Source: Phialophora verrucosa
Lineage: Eukaryota > Ascomycota > Eurotiomycetes > Chaetothyriales > Herpotrichiellaceae
Direction of reading: 5' to 3'
Assembly: GCA_002099365.1 (NCBI GenBank)
Contig: MSED01000002.1
Location: 3,038,001-3,102,000, forward strand
Length of the DNA: 64,000 nucleotides
Program-made: the position numbers and the translations under genes
Shown: positions 32,960 to 45,697 of the stretch, in pieces
Layout: every line of letters begins with the position of its first letter
Numbering within the stretch: the stretch's first letter is position 1
The notes under the pieces: model-generated
The model's input: the letters and a program-made list of their open reading frames with translations, nothing else
Told to the model about the DNA's origin: nothing
Databases searched by the model: none

Positions 32960-35265
32960 ATGGCGACTGTCACGGGCGCTATGAAGGAGTCCTTGTTGGG
33001 CAAAGAAGCTCCGGCGGACATATCCTCAGAGTCGCGCAACACTTTCCTGAGGCTTGCAAAGAAAGACGAAGATGGTGAGCTCTACATGAATGAGGAGGAC
33101 TTCATCAATGCTATTGCTCCGCCTGAAGAAGATTACGTGAGTCGCTGTCCTTGTCCGTCACAGGGCGCTGGTCAACCTTGCCTTTGCGGACCTATCGTTT
33201 CAATTACTGACGCGACCGTCACATGCAGCACAAGATCAAACGCGAGCAGTATGGCATCCTCTTTGGGGTCGCCGACCGCAAGAAGCGAGGCAAAATCAAC
33301 ATGTCTGAGTGGGCAACCTTCAACAACCTCCTTGCCAAAGCAGATGCAGAGTACGAGATTGCGTTCCGATTATTTGACAAAGACGGGACCGGGTTGGTCA
33401 AATCAGACGATTTCCAAAAAATCTACGAGCAATACAAAGGAGAGAATAGTATTGCCTTTGACTTTAACTCCGAGTGGGCATCTCTGTACATTGGGGGCAA
33501 GAACAAGAGACACGAAATGACGTACCCCCAATTTGCTCAGATGATGCGTGGCCTGCAGGGCGAGCGGATTCGACAGGCATTCCACCTGTATGACACGGAC
33601 AAAGATGGCTATATTGACCCTGAGGACTTTCAGCAGATCATCATGTCTACGGCCGGCCACAAGCTGTCAGACCACATCCTCGAGAACCTGGGCACGTTGT
33701 GCAATATTTCTGCCGGCACCAAGATCTCCTACGCCAACGTCCGCGCGTTCCAGAATGTCATCCGCGAAATGGATCTTGTTGACCTGATCATTCGTAACGC
33801 AACTGCCAAGTCCAGCGACGGAAGGATTGACCGCACCGAATTCCTCAATGAAGCCGCGCGTCTGACCCGCTTCTCCCTCTACACGCCCATGGAGGCAGAT
33901 ATTCTGTTCCACTTCGCCAGTCTGGATGCGCCGGAAGGAAGACTCAGTCTCGACGATTTCGCCAAGGTCCTCGATGCATCGTACCAGACTGTCGGGGCAA
34001 GACTATCCGCCATGGCCGATGCCGCCGACCGCGCTGTCTCAAAATCTAGGCAATTCATGCACAGCTTGCTCGAATCGGCGCATCATTTCGGTCTGGGTTC
34101 TATTGCGGGTGCGTTCGGTGCCTTTATGGTTTACCCGATCGATCTCGTCAAGACGCGGATGCAGAACCAGCGAAGCACGAGACCCGGTGAGCGGTTGTAC
34201 GAGAACTCAATCGACTGTGCCAGAAAGGTAATCCGAAACGAAGGGTTCAGGGGCTTGTACTCGGGCGTACTACCTCAGCTGGTCGGTGTGGCGCCAGAGA
34301 AGGCCATCAAACTCACTGTGAACGATCTCGTGAGAGGCAAGTTCACGGACAAGAAGACTGGTGCGATTCCTCTGTGGTCGGAGATTCTTGCGGGTGGTTC
34401 GGCTGGTGCCTGCCAAGTGGTAAGTTCTTCGCCCTTTGTTTGCCTGGATTTTGTTGGTTTGGCGCATCATGGTCGCTCACAGCCCGCATAGGTCTTCACC
34501 AACCCTCTCGAAATCGTCAAAATTCGTCTGCAAGTCCAAGGTGAACTGGCCAAGAAATCCGACGCCGTCCCCAAACGCTCGGCCATGTGGATCGTGCGCA
34601 ACCTCGGGCTGATGGGTCTCTACAAGGGAGCCTCAGCGTGCCTGCTGCGCGATGTTCCCTTTTCCGCCATTTACTTCCCGACGTACAACCATCTGAAGCG
34701 GGACATGTTCGGCGAATCGCCCACCAAGAAACTGGGTGTGCTGCAGCTTTTGACCGCCGGTGCGATCGCCGGCATGCCGGCCGCCTACCTCACCACACCG
34801 TGCGACGTGATCAAGACGCGCCTGCAAGTCGAAGCCCGCAAAGGCGAGGCCACGTACTCGGGACTATCAGATTGCGCTCGCAAGATCATGAAAGACGAGG
34901 GATTCAAGGCTTTCTTCAAGGGCGGACCCGCTCGTATCCTGCGGTCGTCGCCACAGTTCGGATTCACCCTCGCTGCGTATGAGGTTTTGTCCACAGTCCT
35001 GCCCTTCCCAGGCGGCGAGCAAGAGATCGGCGCCGGCGTGGCTGGAGTGGCAGGCAAGATGGAACCAGGCATTGGGCTGAAGGAGGCGAAGGCTCCGTTG
35101 CCGTACCTGCGGAGTCGCAATGCGCTCAAGATTCTCCTGGACTTGGACGTTAATTTCGGACGGGTAAGGAGGAATCGAGACGGCACGGTCGGCGCAGCTA
35201 CCGCGGCTAGTAAGGAGGCGGTTGAGAAGGGGGTAGGATGGTTCGGTGGCAAGGTTTCGGGTTGA
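32960..35265 (+). CDS. Calcium-regulated mitochondrial aspartate/glutamate-type carrier (aralar/citrin-like)
   Basis: Three exons, 32960..33136, 33229..34419 and 34492..35265, give 713 residues. The N-terminal half has EF-hand-like segments (FRLFDKDGTGLV, FHLYDTDKDGYID), as in calcium-binding carriers. The C-terminal half has three mitochondrial-carrier repeats with signature PxD/ExxK/R motifs: MVYPIDLVKTRMQ, FTNPLEIVKIRLQ and TTPCDVIKTRLQ. This layout is that of aralar/citrin proteins in the inner mitochondrial membrane, which exchange aspartate for glutamate and feed the malate-aspartate shuttle. The last 70 residues after the third repeat are a fungal-type tail. Length and domain order match the family well. 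Confidence 0.92.
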
Positions 35266-35448
35266 AAGGGTCGGAACAATTGAAGGTGCTGTCGAGCAGC
35301 AGGCGCAGGGGCTGCACGGCGCGAAATGAGCAGCACCGAAGTTTGTACACCAACGACGGCGTTGTTTGCATATGGGCTGGGCACATGATGTTAGCTTGGG
35401 CGGTCTCCTGGCATCATAACTGGACTGGCATAGCATTGGCGCTCGGCA

Positions 35449-35476
35449 TAGAGCTAGAGCTAGAGCTAGAGCTAGA
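35449..35476 (+). repeat. TAGAGC hexanucleotide microsatellite
   Basis: A hexamer unit TAGAGC repeats four times and more without interruption. Confidence 0.9.
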
Positions 35477-35770
35477 CGACATAGAGCTTCACATTAATGC
35501 ACATAAACTTGCAAATAATGAAGGCCGGGGGGGCTGTTCTGTATCCAGGATGGCAACAGACAACAGCCGAATTGGATCGCACCTATATAATGCAGCAATG
35601 ACACGCTGGGCCTATTGGAGGACGCGACCTGAGCAAGCAAGTCCCTCGAAGCCAATTCGGGTCAGGATCTTTCAATGTCTGACCTTCCGTATCCCTTGGC
35701 CACTCGTCGTAGGTGCGTCCAGTACGAAAGCGTATGTGACTAGGTCATTGTGTGGGGTGCACGGTATCAT

Positions 35771-35906
35771 ACAGTATTGGAAAGGTACTCCGTACGGCAC
35801 ACACACGCAGTCCTCTTGACGGACAAGAGGTACAGGACACAGTATTGGAAAGGTACTCCGTACGGTGCGGGCAGCCCTCTCGACGGACTGCAGGTCCAGG
35901 TAGAGG
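35771..35906 (+). repeat. Two tandem copies of a 68-base unit
   Basis: ACAGTATTGGAAAGG followed by TACTCCGTACGG starts at 35771 and again at 35839. The second half of each unit (GCAG, C/T, CCTCT, T/C, GACGGA) also matches. No coding role is seen. Confidence 0.8.
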
Positions 35907-36848
35907 TAGAGGTACAGGCACAGGTACTCTCGAGGCGTCATGTCTATCTCTCGATTCTGTGTTCATAGATAGCGGACTTCGGGAAGGATTATCGTTAGGG
36001 AATCCCTTGGACAACTCCGGAATGTCAATCATAGCTCGCGAGTTTTTGACAATTCTTACTGAAGAAAGAAAGGGCGTGGGCGGTGGTGGTTGCAGTCCGT
36101 GGGATCATGTACACCACACTCGCCCTCAAACTGCGGAGCGCGCGCACATCCAACTACCATGAGACCAGCCACAGGTTATCCTATTACTTTACAAACACTG
36201 CATATGATTGCAGCTGGTAAGCTATTCTTACTATTATACTCGGTAGACCCATAGCTATTCAGACCTTTTGCCCGTGCCTTTGCAATATGCAGCTGTTGCA
36301 TTGCTGTGAATAGCTGGTTGTCCCCGTAGGATAGCTCTGTGTGAGCGACGCTCGGCAATGTTGCCCGGCCTTATTTGCTTACCTGCAGTTGACCGCAGCG
36401 AAGACGCCCGCCGCCTGGCCTTCATCTCCCCTTTTACCACACACAGATAACCATGAACAACAACAGCATGCAAATGACACTATTAATCCAACACGGGTAT
36501 GATCTTTTACTCTCTTCTTCATCCACCGCGGTCGGTCTGGTCTACCCAGTAATGTTGGCTTGGTAAGAGTCGACGCGAATGGCGGTGAACGCAAAATGGT
36601 CCAATACATACCCAAAGTGAGGCGTCAGCCGCGGTCGGCTGGGACAGGGGCTGTGCTTTGCTGAGGCGCACCCCGGCTGCTTGCAAGGCGAACTCCAGTT
36701 TGCCTGCTGCCAGCACACACTTGGGAAATCTACATTGGTGACTGTATACTCGAATCAATGTGAGAGTGATCTAACGCTGCTGTGTATCCCCTTGCAACAT
36801 CATCGCGAGTCGTGCCATGTGCAATAATTACTGTTTAGCGATCGCAGA

Positions 36849-39800
36849 ATGGCCGGGAGTCACCCTGGTTTGAAATCTCCCTTCTTTTCCGTTGCGATAA
36901 ATAAACGCCTGGAGCCTGATGATGGACACGAGGCTTCCCAGGATCCTAAAAGGCATCGCACCCAGACCGTCGGACTGCATCACGACTCTGGGATCCCTGA
37001 TACCGACTGGACATGCTTTTCGCATCGCTCTTTCCAGGCTCACCACCCCACTGAGGTAATATCACAGCCTGAGCTGCAGCATCGTGCACAGAAGCTAACT
37101 CTGACTAGTCTTTCGATCGAACACACTTGGACGACCAAACCCCAAACGACCAGCTTCCTTGCGAGGGAAACACCCTGAAGCCTGCATTCGACTTCCCGCT
37201 GGATTTTGGTTCGACGAATGATCGAGACGACGTATCTGACACCAAGTACACAAACTCCGAAAGGGACGAAAGCACATCTAGCAAAACTAGCCCCAATGAC
37301 TTTGGTGAGCAAATATATATATATCCCCCGAATCAACGAGGCGAAGAGCCGGCCTAACGTTTAATTCATGACCTAGATCTTGTCGACGATGGATACAAAG
37401 TTGATTATGATGTCTGTTTCGGTGCGGTGAGTACCCTATTTCGAGTAGTCTTTGCCACGAGATCTGATCATGCAGATCGAAGCAACCGCCCTATCTTCTT
37501 TCACTGGCGTCGAGGATGTCATGATTTCCCCGGTCACTATGAAGCCTCTCGCAGAGTGCATGAGGCTCCACTTCCAGGACACGGGCAAATATGCCGGTCT
37601 TGTCACACTTCCCGCCCTGGGCAAGCTCCGGAGACTCTTCAATGTCAAGTTGACCGCACATCTCGTTGCCACCAAGAAGAAGCCAAGCCCGAAATCTGCA
37701 ACGAGGGAGAAGCGCCCTAGCCCCAGCTGTGAATGCTATGTGCGGATCATCATCCATGGGCGGAAGAATGAGACAGCCGCTGTAGGCGACTTGCTTGCCG
37801 ATGACGAAGTCTTTTTGCAGCACCCGTCAATCGAAGAATGTGGTCGACACATGGAGTATTGGAATCCGCATTATCTACTGCGACCAGGATCACAAATGCC
37901 GTTCTTGGAGGACCTCTCGATATCTTCCGACCTTTCCTCGGCACAAGCTGCTGGTGCTCTGGAAGAAGTGGACAGAACCAGGTTCATGAGGATTTTCGAC
38001 ACTGCTAGCGATATTGTGATACCTTCTGAGATCACTCCTAGCCCTCGTCTGCGATCGACTTTGAAGGAGTAAGACAACCATGCATCAAATCCTGAACCCA
38101 TTGCTCACGAGACGGTAGCCATCAGCTCACTGCTTTATCCTGGATGATCACGAAAGAAAGCTGCACTTTCGAGAAATCCTCGTTTCCTTCTTTATATCGA
38201 TTGGATGCGAATCCTCGTGGGAAACCAAAGTCAGTCATTCAACGCTTAGGACACATTGAGAACCGACGGCTAACAGGCCGTGCTTTAGGTACCGCCATCA
38301 GATCACTGGAGCTCCAGAAGCCTCTCCGAAGCCTCTGCGAGGGGGAATTCTCGCTGATGTGAGTTCAAACGACCTTCTCATTGGATTTACGTATAACGGC
38401 AGTTGGCGAGGCTGATACCACCGTCAGGAAATGGGGCTTGGGAAGACATTGAGTGTGCTGGCCCTTGTTTGCAGCTCTCTTGATCTATTAGATCTCAACA
38501 GAATGCCCCAACCTGATAAAGGCATGTTAAGATCGACACTGCTCATCACGCCCATGTCGAGTACGTAAGGCCTCCTTTAACCGGTCTCCCTCCTTGCTAA
38601 CGGATTGTACTAGCAATACCTGGCTGGGTTCAACAAGTACAGACGTATGTCACGTTGTACCCGCTTATTCAAATTCTGTGTAGAGCATCCTAACCATTCA
38701 TCAGTCATATACATCCAGACAAATTGCGAGTGGCCGTATACCACGGATCCGCCAAAAACCGCTCATCGGCCGCGCTAGAACAGCACGACGTTATCATATC
38801 GACATATGAGACCATGAGATCTGAATGGAAGTCCAAGGGGCCGCTCTTTCAAAAGAGATGGTATAGACTGGTCTTGGACGAAGGTCTGTCGTCGCTCTAT
38901 CAATTGACTCCTTCGGCGGTTCCCTGACCCTTTTAACATGACAGCACATCGCATTCGAAATAGGTCTTCTCAAATCTTCAAAGCAGCCAACGGCTTAAAA
39001 TCGCAGAACCGGTGGTGCCTGACCGGGACACCGATCCACAACTCCCTCGACGATTATGGAGCTCTATTGAGCTTTTTGGCCGTCCCGCCGTTCATTGACA
39101 AGTCCAGATTTGACCACTGGATCGCTCGTCCCCTGGAGAACCGTAACCTAGATAGCTTAGAGAGGCTTCGGACCCTCGTGGGGGCGACTTGTCTTCGACG
39201 GACCAAAATATCGATCGGAGGGTCTTGTGAGCTGCCAGCTCGAAGTGAGAAGGTCGAAGAGGTCGAGCTTTCGGAAAGAGATCAGGAACTTTATGAGTTC
39301 TTCAAGGTAAGATGCTCGGACCTCGCTGCCGGAGTTCGTGCATCAGCCAGGCCGGGGGTTTCGAAATCTTGTCGACGGAAAGGAGACAATATTCTGGCGT
39401 TGATCAACTTCTTGCGTCTCATCTGCGATCACGGAGAACAACTCCTACCGCCGCCCGCCCTGGACGCATGGAAAGGCGGAGATCATACCTCAGTGGACTG
39501 GAACATGATCCAAGCTTGTCAGACCAAATGTTTCGTGTGTGGCAACAATATCAATATCGAGGATGTCAATGTCACCAGCGCAAGCCAGACTCAGTACCCG
39601 TGCCAGCACTCCGTATGCCCCACTTGTGCATCGCAGAACGAAGACATCAGCGCCAGAGAGAAATCCTTATGCCCGAAATGTCGCAGGACAAGGACCTCGA
39701 TCATCAAGCCCGGCATCTCAGACTGCACAGGTGCCGCCATAATACCACCCTCCTCCAAGGTTGAGGCTCTCCTGAAGAACCTTCGTGAAGAGCAGGCCAG

Positions 39801-40595
39801 TCCATGGGCGTCGCACGCATCCAGGCCTGCGAAAAGGTACATTAGCTCTCCCGCCAGAAACCTCGCCCTTCTGGTCTCTCAGCTGACTTAGTTCTCCAGT
39901 GTCATTTTCAGCTACTGGACCAGAATGCTGGACTTGGTCCAAGCAACCCTCCAAGCAGCCGGATTTGTATTCCAGAGAGTGGATGGCCAAACGAGCCTTG
40001 AAAACAGAACCAGGGCGATCACAGAATTTTCAACTAATCCCAGATGCACAATTATGCTGGCCAGTATCAGTGCTGCGGGTGAAGGGTAAGACGACCTAAA
40101 AACAAAGATCCAACTCTCTCCTTGAAGGTATTTGAAACTGACCATCCGGGATGTTCCTCGCTCCTTTAGCATCGACCTCAAAGTCGCCAACCACGTCCAC
40201 GTGCTCGAGCCACAGTGGAATCCGATGGTAGAGGCACAGGCTGTGGACAGGGTCCATCGGATAGGGCAAGACCGTGAAGTCGTCATCACTCGGTATATCG
40301 TGCGCAATTCAATTGAGACGGTAATTAATGACACCGATAGCTCCAAGGAGCCTGGAAGATCTATTTGGTTGCTGATGGGTGCAAATATAGTATATTGAAT
40401 GGGTTCAGCAGGATAAACTGAGACTGGTAGCTAGGTCGCTAGATTCCTTGGACATATCTCAAGTTGATGTCGACAAGAACAGGTGGAAGGTGAGTCTTGA
40501 TCTACTCGTTCCGCTCGTGCAATTCCGAAATAAAACTGACGGTGAGGGCTTAGAAACTGGAACTATTCCTTCGAGCAAAGACAGAGACGATCTAA
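36849..40595 (+). CDS. SNF2-family ATPase with RING finger (Rad5/Rad16/HLTF-like)
   Basis: Fourteen exons give 979 residues: 36849..37055, 37109..37304, 37377..37426, 37476..38068, 38119..38229, 38289..38358, 38428..38560, 38614..38644, 38705..38883, 38945..39836, 39900..40085, 40170..40320, 40391..40489, 40554..40595. Introns are 49-84 bases and the exon sum stays in frame. Motif I (DEMGLGKT) is at about residue 409, the DEAH box at about 523, and CLTGTPIHN follows. A RING-like C3HC4 pattern lies between the helicase halves (CFVCGNN, PCQHSVCPTC, CPKC; about 719-770). The C-terminal lobe has VDRVHRIGQ. This split order with an inserted RING is that of Rad5/Rad16/HLTF proteins, DNA translocases and ubiquitin ligases of repair and chromatin. 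A HIRAN domain was not seen. The exact pathway is unknown. Confidence 0.9.
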
Positions 40596-41133
40596 CTCTT
40601 TATTTCGACGGATGCTGCAAAGATGCGATGAGAAGCAGTGAAAGCTACCAGACTCGGGGAAGCAGGCAACTTTGGTTAGTCCTCGGACACGTCAACTACA
40701 GAGGCTATTTCCAGTCATCAGCGCGTGGGTAGTTATCAACTCGACCCCTACGGAGAAAAATGCCAACAAGCTCACAATCTTGAAGTTTGACATGGGGAGG
40801 GGGATAGATCGTTGTGTTGCATATCGACGACAGAGGCCATCGTCGCCATGCTTTTCAACCCCTCGATTGCACGGTCCCAATACTACTGCCGTCCATGAGC
40901 TGTCCTGTCCGACGTGGCCAGCATTATCTTGCAAAGTTTTGTGTTGAACCGGGCACCGGAAACAAAACTTCCTCGTCTAAGCACTTAATCAGAAGCCTGG
41001 CCCAAGGCAGCGTCTAGGTGGTGGTCATTGTGCAGTGTATATAAAGGTTCAGGAGACTTCTGTATAAATTGTTGAAGCGGAACACCTACACGTCTGAGGT
41101 ACTCACAGCCAGATTCTTTTCAGACAGCCAAAT
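40596..41133. other. Intergenic region between converging SNF2 and NLR genes
   Basis: Both genes end here. Short frames (40672-40947, 40814-41017) have no recognisable features. Confidence 0.45.
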
Positions 41134-44100
41134 TCACAGACTTTCATATGCCGTTTCTGCAAAGGCTCGAACTGGTAAGCTCGTCGCCGAGTTGGCTTGA
41201 ATTGCCCTTTTCCTTTCCTCTCTCGTTTGCACCACAAGTTCATCCCAAGATATCCCCAACCACTTTGCGATTGACTTTGGTCCCTTCTCATCTTGGATTT
41301 TCCGCAACCTACTTGGACCAGCGTCCGGGTCAGCTCCTTGTAGGAGAAAGAACTTCATCAAGTCTGCCGCAGTAGCAGAGTCGACTCTCGCAGCGTGTCG
41401 AAGGGGTGGGAGCGTAGGGGAAGGCGCATAATTCACGTCTGCGCCATGGCCGACTAAGTATTTGGCGAGTCTAACAGAACAAGCTGTTCTTGCAACATTT
41501 GCCAAGGTGCTTCCCAACATCTTCGCGGTAAATCCTTTTCCTAGACGCACCTTCTCCCACACAGAAATGACCCAAGACACCTTCTCCGAGTTTCCGTGGA
41601 CTTTCTCCACGAATATTGAGTGAAATTTCTTCGAGGGCAGACCAAGATAGTCCAGCCCTACTTGGTCCGGGAGCACAAGGTCAAAGTAAGGCTTCCAAAT
41701 TTCGAAGATTGGTTCTGACCCAAAATCCAGTACATAACCGAAGCATTGCACCACATCAGACTTGGTGAGCCGACCCAGTAAATATTTGAAGACGTCTAGA
41801 TTCAGTCCTTCTATTGCTCTCCTCACATGGTTGTATTCGAGATAGTGTCCACCTCGAAGAAGCATGTCGATCATGGTGGTAGACCCGGTAGACGCTGCAC
41901 AGTTCCTCAGTTCATGTTTGGTTGCCAAGTCCAAATTATCAAATGTAGAGAGGAGTTCCCTTACGGCGTCTACTTTGTCGGCCCTCACCAGATCAAATAA
42001 AAGTGGCTGGATGTCGTCAGTGTCCAGAGGAGTTTGGTATGGCAATGCTTTGGTTGCATCCGCTGCGTGATACTTGTCCAGGTGCTCGTCTCGCATTTTG
42101 CGTGAAAGAAATCCGCCATCCGCAAATTCACAGCCATCTACGCTGCATTTCCATGGCCGGTCATGATGCTTCATGTGGGATGCTCGCAATTTGTGTGACT
42201 CGAACCCATGGCGCTGGAACGAGCACCCGACAAAGCCGCATTTGAATGGTCGTTGGCCATAGTGCTCTCGCAACATCACACACTGGCAATTCTCGTGGTT
42301 CTTCCTTTCGCAATAGAGTATGAGTTGGTCAAACTGCTCGAAAATTTGTACGGAAGTACGGGATATTGTAAGAGGGTCGAGATCCGACCAGCCGGAACCT
42401 GTTGAAGTCAGCCAGACGCTCACTAAGAATTCCTTCATCTCAAGACCTTTTGCTTTGTTAAAGCCGCTAGTCTGTGATATCTTGTGAAAGCGAGCAATCT
42501 CACAGAGCATCCTGTACATGTCTACCGAGGCTGATTTGAAACAGCCTAGGCGGGGTTGTGATGGTGGCTCCTCACTGTTGGTGAACATGTCATTGCCCCT
42601 CTCATTGACAAGCATGTCAACTGCATCGGTGAGTTCATTGTCGAGGGTTTGTGATCCTTTCAATCGGAGATATGATTCGATCGTGTCGAGCCATATACTT
42701 GCTGCGAGATTGTGAAGGCTATATACCCCAGAAATGACGTTTGAGGATATATCTTCTTCAGACAGGTCAGGATCATGGTGCATCTGGCAGAGATACGCCA
42801 CGAGACATGTCGCTAGGCTGAGCGTGGCACCTCTCTCGCAAATGGAACCAGGTACCTTGGGGTCGAATATATACCTAAAGAACTTGAGATGAGTGATGTC
42901 TGTAGCATCGGTGGCTTTTGAGACTTACTCTTTGACAGTGAAGTGGACAAATTGTACGTACTCCTCAATGATTTCAACTATCGGGCCACACAGTTTGAGG
43001 ACGTAGACGCCAAACTTGGAACCACTTTGTATTCTAGACGCTCCATCCTCCTGGCTCACAAGCAGGGCTTGCTCCATTTCGTATGTCGCCAGTGGAGTCG
43101 GCGTGGAACCAATCCACCCGATAATCTGCAGAGCCTTCTGTCTCAATTCCAAGGGAGTAATGTCGTGGATTCGTTGCAGAATTCTCGCATAGCTTAGCCA
43201 ACGTCAGTACAGGCGAGAATGAGAAATAGTATGGTCAAGATTTTCTTACGCATCTCCTAGGTCCTTTGGGGGCACTTTGAGGTAGTTTCGAATCTCATCC
43301 GTGGTCTGCATAGATCGTATGCTGCTCAAGACGACTCTGGCATACAGGAACATGCCTTTACAAGTCAAACAGTCGGTCAATACACAGGAAGGAAGTCTTA
43401 CCTTTTGCATGCGAAGCAAGCGGAGCCAGAAGACCTTCAATCTCAAATTTCACCTCAGGGGAGATATCGTCTTCACAAAACCATTCACGAGCACGCTGGT
43501 TGACGAACTTCTGGATACTGCCCGCGTTGTGACGATCGACACGAATGGTCGCCCAGTCTTTAAGCATCCGCAGAAGATCCGTCTCGGTCCTGCTGCTTAT
43601 ACAAACCCTGGCACTGCTGGTCCCGTCGTCAGTTTTCAGAAGACTAAAAATATGCTTCAGTAATCTGCCGCGCTCCATTTCATCGATTTCGTCCAGGCCG
43701 TCAATGACAATGTACACCGGTGTTGCGCAATGCACGAGAGTTTTCAGCAGCTCAGTGGCAGCTTGAATGTTGCTTTTGAGCGTCTCGCTGCTGGATTGAC
43801 ACACGATTTCCTGCAGATCATCGCGATCGGCCGCTAATTGGAAGATCAATGATTGCAGAATCGACAGCGCTGACAGACTGCTGGCGAACTTGTAACTGAG
43901 GAATGCGTAGATGACTTTGCCGATTTTCTGTGTCTCTGCGATTACTGCGCTTGCTAGGAGTGTCTTGCCTTTTGTGTTCAAGGGAATCAGCAGATGTCGT
44001 CAAACAAATCGTGGTAAGCTCCCTTACCAGCTCCAGGTATGCCTCGTATCCATAATGTCTTGGTAGAAAGATCTTTGGTGTCAAGCCACTCCCTGAAGGT

Positions 44101-44956
44101 CGCATCCTTCATCAACCATTTCTCTGTCCCATCGCAAAGCTCACCTTGCAGACGGTACAACTCGTGTCCATACGATCTTGGAGTCACGTTGGTGGCGATT
44201 GCGTCGTACTCCATCCTCCGAAGGGACTTTTCTTTCTTCTCAAAGTCCTCCATCATTTTCTGGCGGGTAGCATGGGCTTCCTGAATATGCTCCAAGAGAG
44301 TTTCTTTCCTCAAGAGCAATGTGTGCCGTTGGATCTGTTTCGCAACAATCTTGATCCTTTCTCGCTGTTTCGGCCAGATCGCTTCGAGGACAATCCGCCA
44401 GGCTACCCACCCAGGTCAGCGTTCTTGAGCACGACGTCAACATCCCTCAAGGCGACTTACGTGACTGACTGAAGAATTTCAGCGCGATGAGATAGAAGTC
44501 GAGGACATCCCGGAAGAATAAAACGAGCACATCTTTGATTATTGGATTTTCCCTGAACAGTGACGCCACAGCCTTGAACTCTGGTAGGAGTGAACCTAGT
44601 TCCGCTGTAATGTTGATGATGGAGTCGAATGATTTCGTGATATTATCGGTCCATTGCAAGAGTAGCTTGATGGGACCCCATATAAGGCAGAGTACATCCT
44701 GTTTCGACTGGATAAAGATCTCGATGACAGCGGTGTACTCCCTAAGTCCCCGTAAAAAGGGTTCAATCTTAGCAAGACATCGCATATGTTTTTTGTTATG
44801 CTGCTCCTTCTGGAGAGCATCTGTAGCATCGTATACTTGGTCGATTGTGCTGGTCTCGGAGATTTCCTGGATTAAGTCGTCGTTGCCAAGGTTCGTTTTG
44901 AAATCCCGAACCGCGTTATCGAAAGCTGCTTGGATTGGATCAAAGGGAGCCGCCAT
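41134..44956 (-). CDS. NACHT-type NLR-like protein: DUF7708, NACHT, C2H2 zinc fingers, ankyrin-like C-terminus
   Basis: Six exons, 44956..44461, 44402..44028, 43968..43402, 43355..43250, 43192..42929 and 42874..41134, give 1182 residues in frame. Residues about 10-165 match the DUF7708 type of N-terminal domain (LCLIWGPIKLLLQ). The NTPase has Walker A IRGIPGAGKT (rebuilt across intron 2, about residue 290) and Walker B VYIVIDGLDEID, then the ISSRTE sensor and a winged-helix region (KGMFLYARVVL). Further on, about 810-870, two C2H2-type fingers occur (FKCGFVGCSF and WKCSVDGCEF with downstream His). The C-terminus has degenerate ankyrin-like repeats (LAKYLVGHGADVNYAP). Fungal STAND proteins of this kind are linked to non-self recognition and cell death, and to defence in general; the ligand is unknown. 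Confidence 0.87.
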
Positions 44957-45697
44957 TATTGAACCTCTACTGTCGCAGTCCACGCGGAATATGAAATAAA
45001 GCCGAATCGTGTGTGAGACCTGATCGTTGCAGCAAAGGCATATGAAAGAGAATTTTCAAGATCAGGCAGAAGCATCGGAACGCACCAGCCCTCAGACGCC
45101 CAACTTTGCTTCGGGCGCATCAAGTCGATGTGATGTGCTGGCAGCTTGCATGGCACAGCCTCACCGGTCGGACTAAACAGCCCAATCACGTTTTATTTGA
45201 CACCGCCTCCGGTGGCGGAGTCTTTCGGAACTGAGATTGGGATTAAAGAAGTATGAAACTTCTCGAACGAGTTTCAGGAAAAACTTGGACTTGTTCGAGT
45301 CGAACCCAGAATGTCCTTACCAAAGCTCCTGTTAGTATAGAGGCACGAATTCAGATCGCGGAGCAGATTATAATCTTAAAATGATGGCAGACCGATGCCA
45401 CCGCACACTACAAGGCTTTGATGATTTCATTGGCTGTGACTAACGAACAGCGCCATGAAAGGGTATCTTGTTATCCAGGATGAGACCGCACGATGTAGCA
45501 TGAGAGGGGAGAGGCGCGCATTCCCAAGACAGGTCATGGTCACCGATCGACGAGGTTTCCAAGGATGACGACTTGCCAAGGAGAAAGTAAATGGAAGATG
45601 ACCTTCGATAGGGCTGTATTTTGATCACGGACGGCTTGCTTCTTAAACCATCTTGCAGTTGTTTCGAACTGGTCATCTTGTTCGAGTTCTGCAAGGC
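44957..45697. other. Intergenic region upstream of the NLR gene
   Basis: It contains the NLR promoter and the 3' flank of the NmrA-like gene. Minus-strand frames at 45440-45694 and 44956-45189 have no support. Confidence 0.45.

Larger units (their letters stand above)
35266..36848. other. Long region of low-complexity and repeated sequence
   Basis: About 1.6 kb with no recognised gene. It contains a TAGAGC microsatellite (35449-35476) and a 68-base tandem duplication (35771-35906). The remaining frames have no recognisable features. The right end is the promoter of the SNF2 gene. Confidence 0.45.

Noticed and set aside
35449..35906. Repeats considered as a CRISPR-like array
   Set aside because: Only a hexamer microsatellite and one duplication, with no regular repeat-spacer structure; CRISPR is not expected in fungi.
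45440..45694. An 84-codon minus-strand frame after the NmrA-like gene
   Set aside because: No features, and the NmrA-like protein already has a complete C-terminus.
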